A stretch of DNA of 64,000 nt from an uncultured SAR86 cluster bacterium (lineage in GTDB: Bacteria; Pseudomonadota; Gammaproteobacteria; Magnimaribacterales; AG-339-G14): NCBI GenBank assembly GCA_902561325.1, contig CACEOL010000001.1, positions 62,001 to 126,000 on the forward strand, written 5' to 3'. Position 1 is the stretch's first letter; each line of letters begins with the position of its first letter. Under the pieces are notes generated by a model. It ran no database searches. It was not told the DNA's origin and worked only from the letters and a program-made list of their open reading frames with translations. The translations under genes were made by a program, and so were the position numbers. Shown here piece after piece: positions 61,645 to 64,000 of the stretch.

Positions 61645-63144
61645 TTACTTTGCTTCGTTTACTTTTTCCAGCCAGTCTTCATAGTTTAAAAAAGGCTTTA
61701 TTTTATTGGGATATAGTTTGTCTAACTCATCAAAAGTTTTGCCCAAACCACATGAATGTTCTGCATTTTCAATGCTAGGAAATCTTTTTAAAGCTTCTTT
61801 AAAAGAGCTGATAGACATCCAATAAAAATGAGAATACAGAGTTAAATCTTCTATATCTGTTTCAGGAACTAATTTATAAGTTGCAAGTAGTTTTTTATCT
61901 TTAGATTGTGAATCGACATGAGAAACCAAAAACCAATTTAATTTTTTATGTAATGAGCTGGGTTGAGATTGTTCTTCTCCTAAACTGTCTGAAGTTCCGT
62001 TTACCCATATTCCCTTCTTAGCTAATTTAAACCAGTTTTCTATTCCGCTTGTCCAAACGACATTGGATAAATCGATTGACGTACCTTTTTCTATTGAACT
62101 TGCTCTAGATATATATAATCCAGAATTTTTCAATATCTCTAATTCTTTTATCCCCTCATTGATTATTGATCGAGAAAATAATTTGAAATCTTTTTTTAAT
62201 TTTGGATAAAAATCTTTTATGGGATTCTCAAATCTTGATAATTCTTCTTTAAATGGTAAAAAAGACCTATTATCAATGAGTTCGTTATCCGGGGTTAAGC
62301 CTTTCTCGGTAATAATTTTTCCAAGAGGATGATTTTCTATACTTACTCCAATTTTTTGATGACAGCCTCCGCCGTATTTTTTGAGTTTCTCTCTCTCATC
62401 TTCTACATTTTTAAATACATCTAAATCATTGATTTCACTAAGTAATTTAATAACTTTTTTATTACCCGATTTTACCTCAATGGCCAATGCTCCCTGACCA
62501 GGAGCACAAGGATTTTGAGAGCAAGGAATCACCATCCACAAAAATTCGTCTAAGTCTTTTTTAAAGGAATCTAATTCATTGGAAATTTCTCCTTTGGGTG
62601 ATAGCAACCGATCTAAAGCAGCTTTTGCTATTACTAAGCCATCTGCATTTGAGTTTTTGAGTTTCTGAACTCTTGTAAGAATATTTCCCCTAATGTCACT
62701 AAAGGTGAGGGAGTTTGTTTTAAAAGGAAATGCTTTTGTTAAAAAGGATGACAGATTTTCTTGTCTTCTAGGAGATGAAGTAAAGATTTCAATTTTTTTC
62801 TTTTTGAGTGAGTCGTTTTTAAATATCAAAACATCTCTTAAATCTGCTCTTTTTATTGTTGCAGCTACTTCCGTTCCTTCTTCAAGATCAACTGGTAAAT
62901 CTTTCCAGGAATGAACAGCAATATCGGCATTGTCAGATAATAATTCTTCTCTAATATCCGAAGTAAAGACACCCATTTCAGGCATTTTATGTAATGGAGT
63001 AGTTAAATCTATATCGCCTGATGTATCTTTGGTTTTAAAGTTTATTTTGATTTCAGGAAATCTTTTTTTAATTACTTCAGAAACCTCTGTAGCTTGAATT
63101 TTAGCTAATACACTTTTTCTTGAAATGATAGTTAACATATTCAT
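61645..63144 (-). CDS. hemC: hydroxymethylbilane synthase with C-terminal HemD-like extension
   Basis: The N-terminal 300 residues are HemC: ISRKSVLAKIQATEV, HSWKDLPVDL, SDIRGNILTRVQKL, APGQGALAIEV, and YGGGCHQKIGVS with the cysteine that carries the dipyrromethane cofactor. About 200 more residues follow, where HemC normally ends near 310 aa. The extension (GLYISRASSIEKG, VVWTSGIENWF, YWMSISSFKEAL) resembles a divergent uroporphyrinogen III synthase, which would make the protein bifunctional HemCD. The ATG at 63144 has AAGGA nine bases upstream; the track's TTG at 63153 lies too close to it. Confidence 0.85.
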   Translation of the reverse strand: MNMLTIISRKSVLAKIQATEVSEVIKKRFPEIKINFKTKDTSGDIDLTTPLHKMPEMGVFTSDIREELLSDNADIAVHSWKDLPVDLEEGTEVAATIKRADLRDVLIFKNDSLKKKKIEIFTSSPRRQENLSSFLTKAFPFKTNSLTFSDIRGNILTRVQKLKNSNADGLVIAKAALDRLLSPKGEISNELDSFKKDLDEFLWMVIPCSQNPCAPGQGALAIEVKSGNKKVIKLLSEINDLDVFKNVEDEREKLKKYGGGCHQKIGVSIENHPLGKIITEKGLTPDNELIDNRSFLPFKEELSRFENPIKDFYPKLKKDFKLFSRSIINEGIKELEILKNSGLYISRASSIEKGTSIDLSNVVWTSGIENWFKLAKKGIWVNGTSDSLGEEQSQPSSLHKKLNWFLVSHVDSQSKDKKLLATYKLVPETDIEDLTLYSHFYWMSISSFKEALKRFPSIENAEHSCGLGKTFDELDKLYPNKIKPFLNYEDWLEKVNEAK

Positions 63145-63173
63145 TATAACCAATCCTTATAAACAGCTATATT

Positions 63174-63227
63174 ATTATAATTCTGTTAGTTTTGAATATT
63201 TAGTTTGCGTGCTTTTAGGTCTATAGT
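63174..63227. promoter_or_regulatory. divergent promoter region between hemC and hemA
   Basis: The 110-bp gap holds a perfect TATAAT on the minus strand (63174-63179) about 30 bases before hemC, and TATAGT on the plus strand (63222-63227) with a weak TTTAGT 17 bp upstream, about 28 bases before hemA. The arrangement would let one regulator act on both arms of the heme pathway. Confidence 0.5.
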
Positions 63228-63254
63228 AATGAACAATTCCTTCTTGGAGATGAA

Positions 63255-64000
63255 ATGAACTACAAAAAATATTTTTCTGATGAACTTACTTCTTTAAAGT
63301 CACAAGGTTTGTACAGAAAATTTAGAGAAATAAATAGAGATAAGAAACATTTCCCGAAAGCAACGGAAAGATTTGAAGGTGCTGAAAGAGCTGTAGAAGT
63401 TTGGTGCAGTAATGACTACCTAAATTTAAGTCAGCACCCAGAAGTAATCCAAAAATCTATCGAAGTCATCAAAGAATTAGGCACTGGTTCTGGAGGGACA
63501 AGAAACATTTCAGGAACTTCTTCTTACCATGCTGATTTAGAAAAGGAATTAGCAAACTTACATAACAAAGAATCAAGTCTTATTTTTCCTTCTGCCTATA
63601 CAGCTAATCAATCTTCCCTTTGGACTTTATGTAAAAAGCTTGAAGGTATTGAAGTCTTTTCTGATGAACTTAATCATGCCTCAATGATTCAGGGTATTAA
63701 AAATGCCAACGTACCTTGTCATATTTTTCGCCATAATGATGTTGGTCATTTAAGAAAACTTTTAAATACATCAAATGCCAGCGTACCCAAGTTGATAGTT
63801 TTAGAATCTCTTTATTCGATGGAGGGTCTAAGATCTCCTCTAAAACAAATTGTTTCCTTAGCTAAAGAATTCAATGCTATAACTTATCTTGATGAGGTTC
63901 ATTCAGTTGGACTTTATGGTTTAGAAGGTAGAGGCATTGCGGAGGAGCAAGATGTTTCTGGTGAAATAGATATTATAAATGGAACCCTTTCTAAAGCTTT
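63255..64000 (+). CDS. hemA: 5-aminolevulinate synthase (C4 pathway), 3' end beyond window
   Basis: Not in the ORF track because it runs off the edge (about 248 codons visible). It condenses glycine and succinyl-CoA to ALA. The protein follows ALAS closely: GLYRKFREINR, VWCSNDYLNLSQHPEV, GTGSGGTRNISGTSSYH, SDELNHASMIQGI, VLESLYSMEG, YLDEVHSVGLYG and IDIINGTLSKAF with the PLP lysine. These separate it from BioF and Kbl, members of the same fold family. GGAGA precedes the ATG. ALAS is the alphaproteobacterial/mitochondrial type and is unusual in Gammaproteobacteria. Confidence 0.95.
   Translation, partial: MNYKKYFSDELTSLKSQGLYRKFREINRDKKHFPKATERFEGAERAVEVWCSNDYLNLSQHPEVIQKSIEVIKELGTGSGGTRNISGTSSYHADLEKELANLHNKESSLIFPSAYTANQSSLWTLCKKLEGIEVFSDELNHASMIQGIKNANVPCHIFRHNDVGHLRKLLNTSNASVPKLIVLESLYSMEGLRSPLKQIVSLAKEFNAITYLDEVHSVGLYGLEGRGIAEEQDVSGEIDIINGTLSKA

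Overview
The window is AT-rich, extremely compact bacterial chromosome: about 55 protein genes and one rRNA operon in 64 kb, with almost no intergenic space. Gene order points to Gammaproteobacteria. Several blocks match neighbourhoods I know from Pseudomonas or E. coli: phosphomannomutase-argB next to slmA; ponA-aroK-aroB-gltB-gltD; rrn-tyrS-M23 peptidase-anmK-erpA-argC; priA-rpmE; coaBC-dut; rpmB-rpmG; rpiA-ilvA; zapA-6S RNA-5-formyl-THF cyclo-ligase; pepP-ubiH. Low GC, tiny spacers, overlapping genes and an rRNA spacer without tRNA genes suggest a streamlined marine lineage such as SAR86. That placement is an inference that the 16S gene (23936-25469, minus strand) can test directly.

Layout: ilvE (-); phosphomannomutase, argB, slmA (+); ponA (-); aroK, aroB, gltB, gltD (+), with a probable NtrC/sigma54 control region before gltB; tesB, cysE (-); CobS-like AAA+, CobT-like VWA protein, a ferritin-like diiron protein and a type II pantothenate kinase (+); rRNA operon and tyrS (-); M23 peptidase, anmK (+); erpA, argC (-); thiD, thiE, PfkB kinase, dksA, folK, acs, msrA (+); metallo-beta-lactamase-fold hydrolase and Nudix hydrolase (-); nnrD, tsaE (+); priA (-); rpmE2, typA (+); dut, coaBC (-); rpmB, rpmG, maf, lnt, L,D-transpeptidase, glutathione peroxidase (+); MFS transporter, rpiA (-); ilvA (+); cyclo-ligase, 6S RNA, zapA, coiled-coil gene (-); pepP, ubiH (+); hemG, hemF, hemH, hemE, hemB, hemC(D) (-); and hemA (+), cut by the window edge.

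The most coherent unit is the heme cluster at 57.2-64 kb. It encodes every step from glycine plus succinyl-CoA to protoheme. It starts with an ALAS-type HemA, whereas most Gammaproteobacteria use the glutamyl-tRNA route, and HemC carries a C-terminal extension that may be HemD. The best candidate for something undescribed is the cobS-cobT-diiron cassette at 15.8-19.7 kb: a chelatase-type AAA+/VWA pair with no CobN beside it, but with a diiron enzyme directly downstream.

Six genes (ponA, gltB, gltD, anmK, argC, dksA) are each broken by a single-base length change in a homopolymer, and each becomes intact when that run is corrected. I read these as sequence errors and annotate the genes as whole CDSs. 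No IS element, prophage, CRISPR array or tRNA gene was found, and no gene-free stretch exceeds 300 bases.
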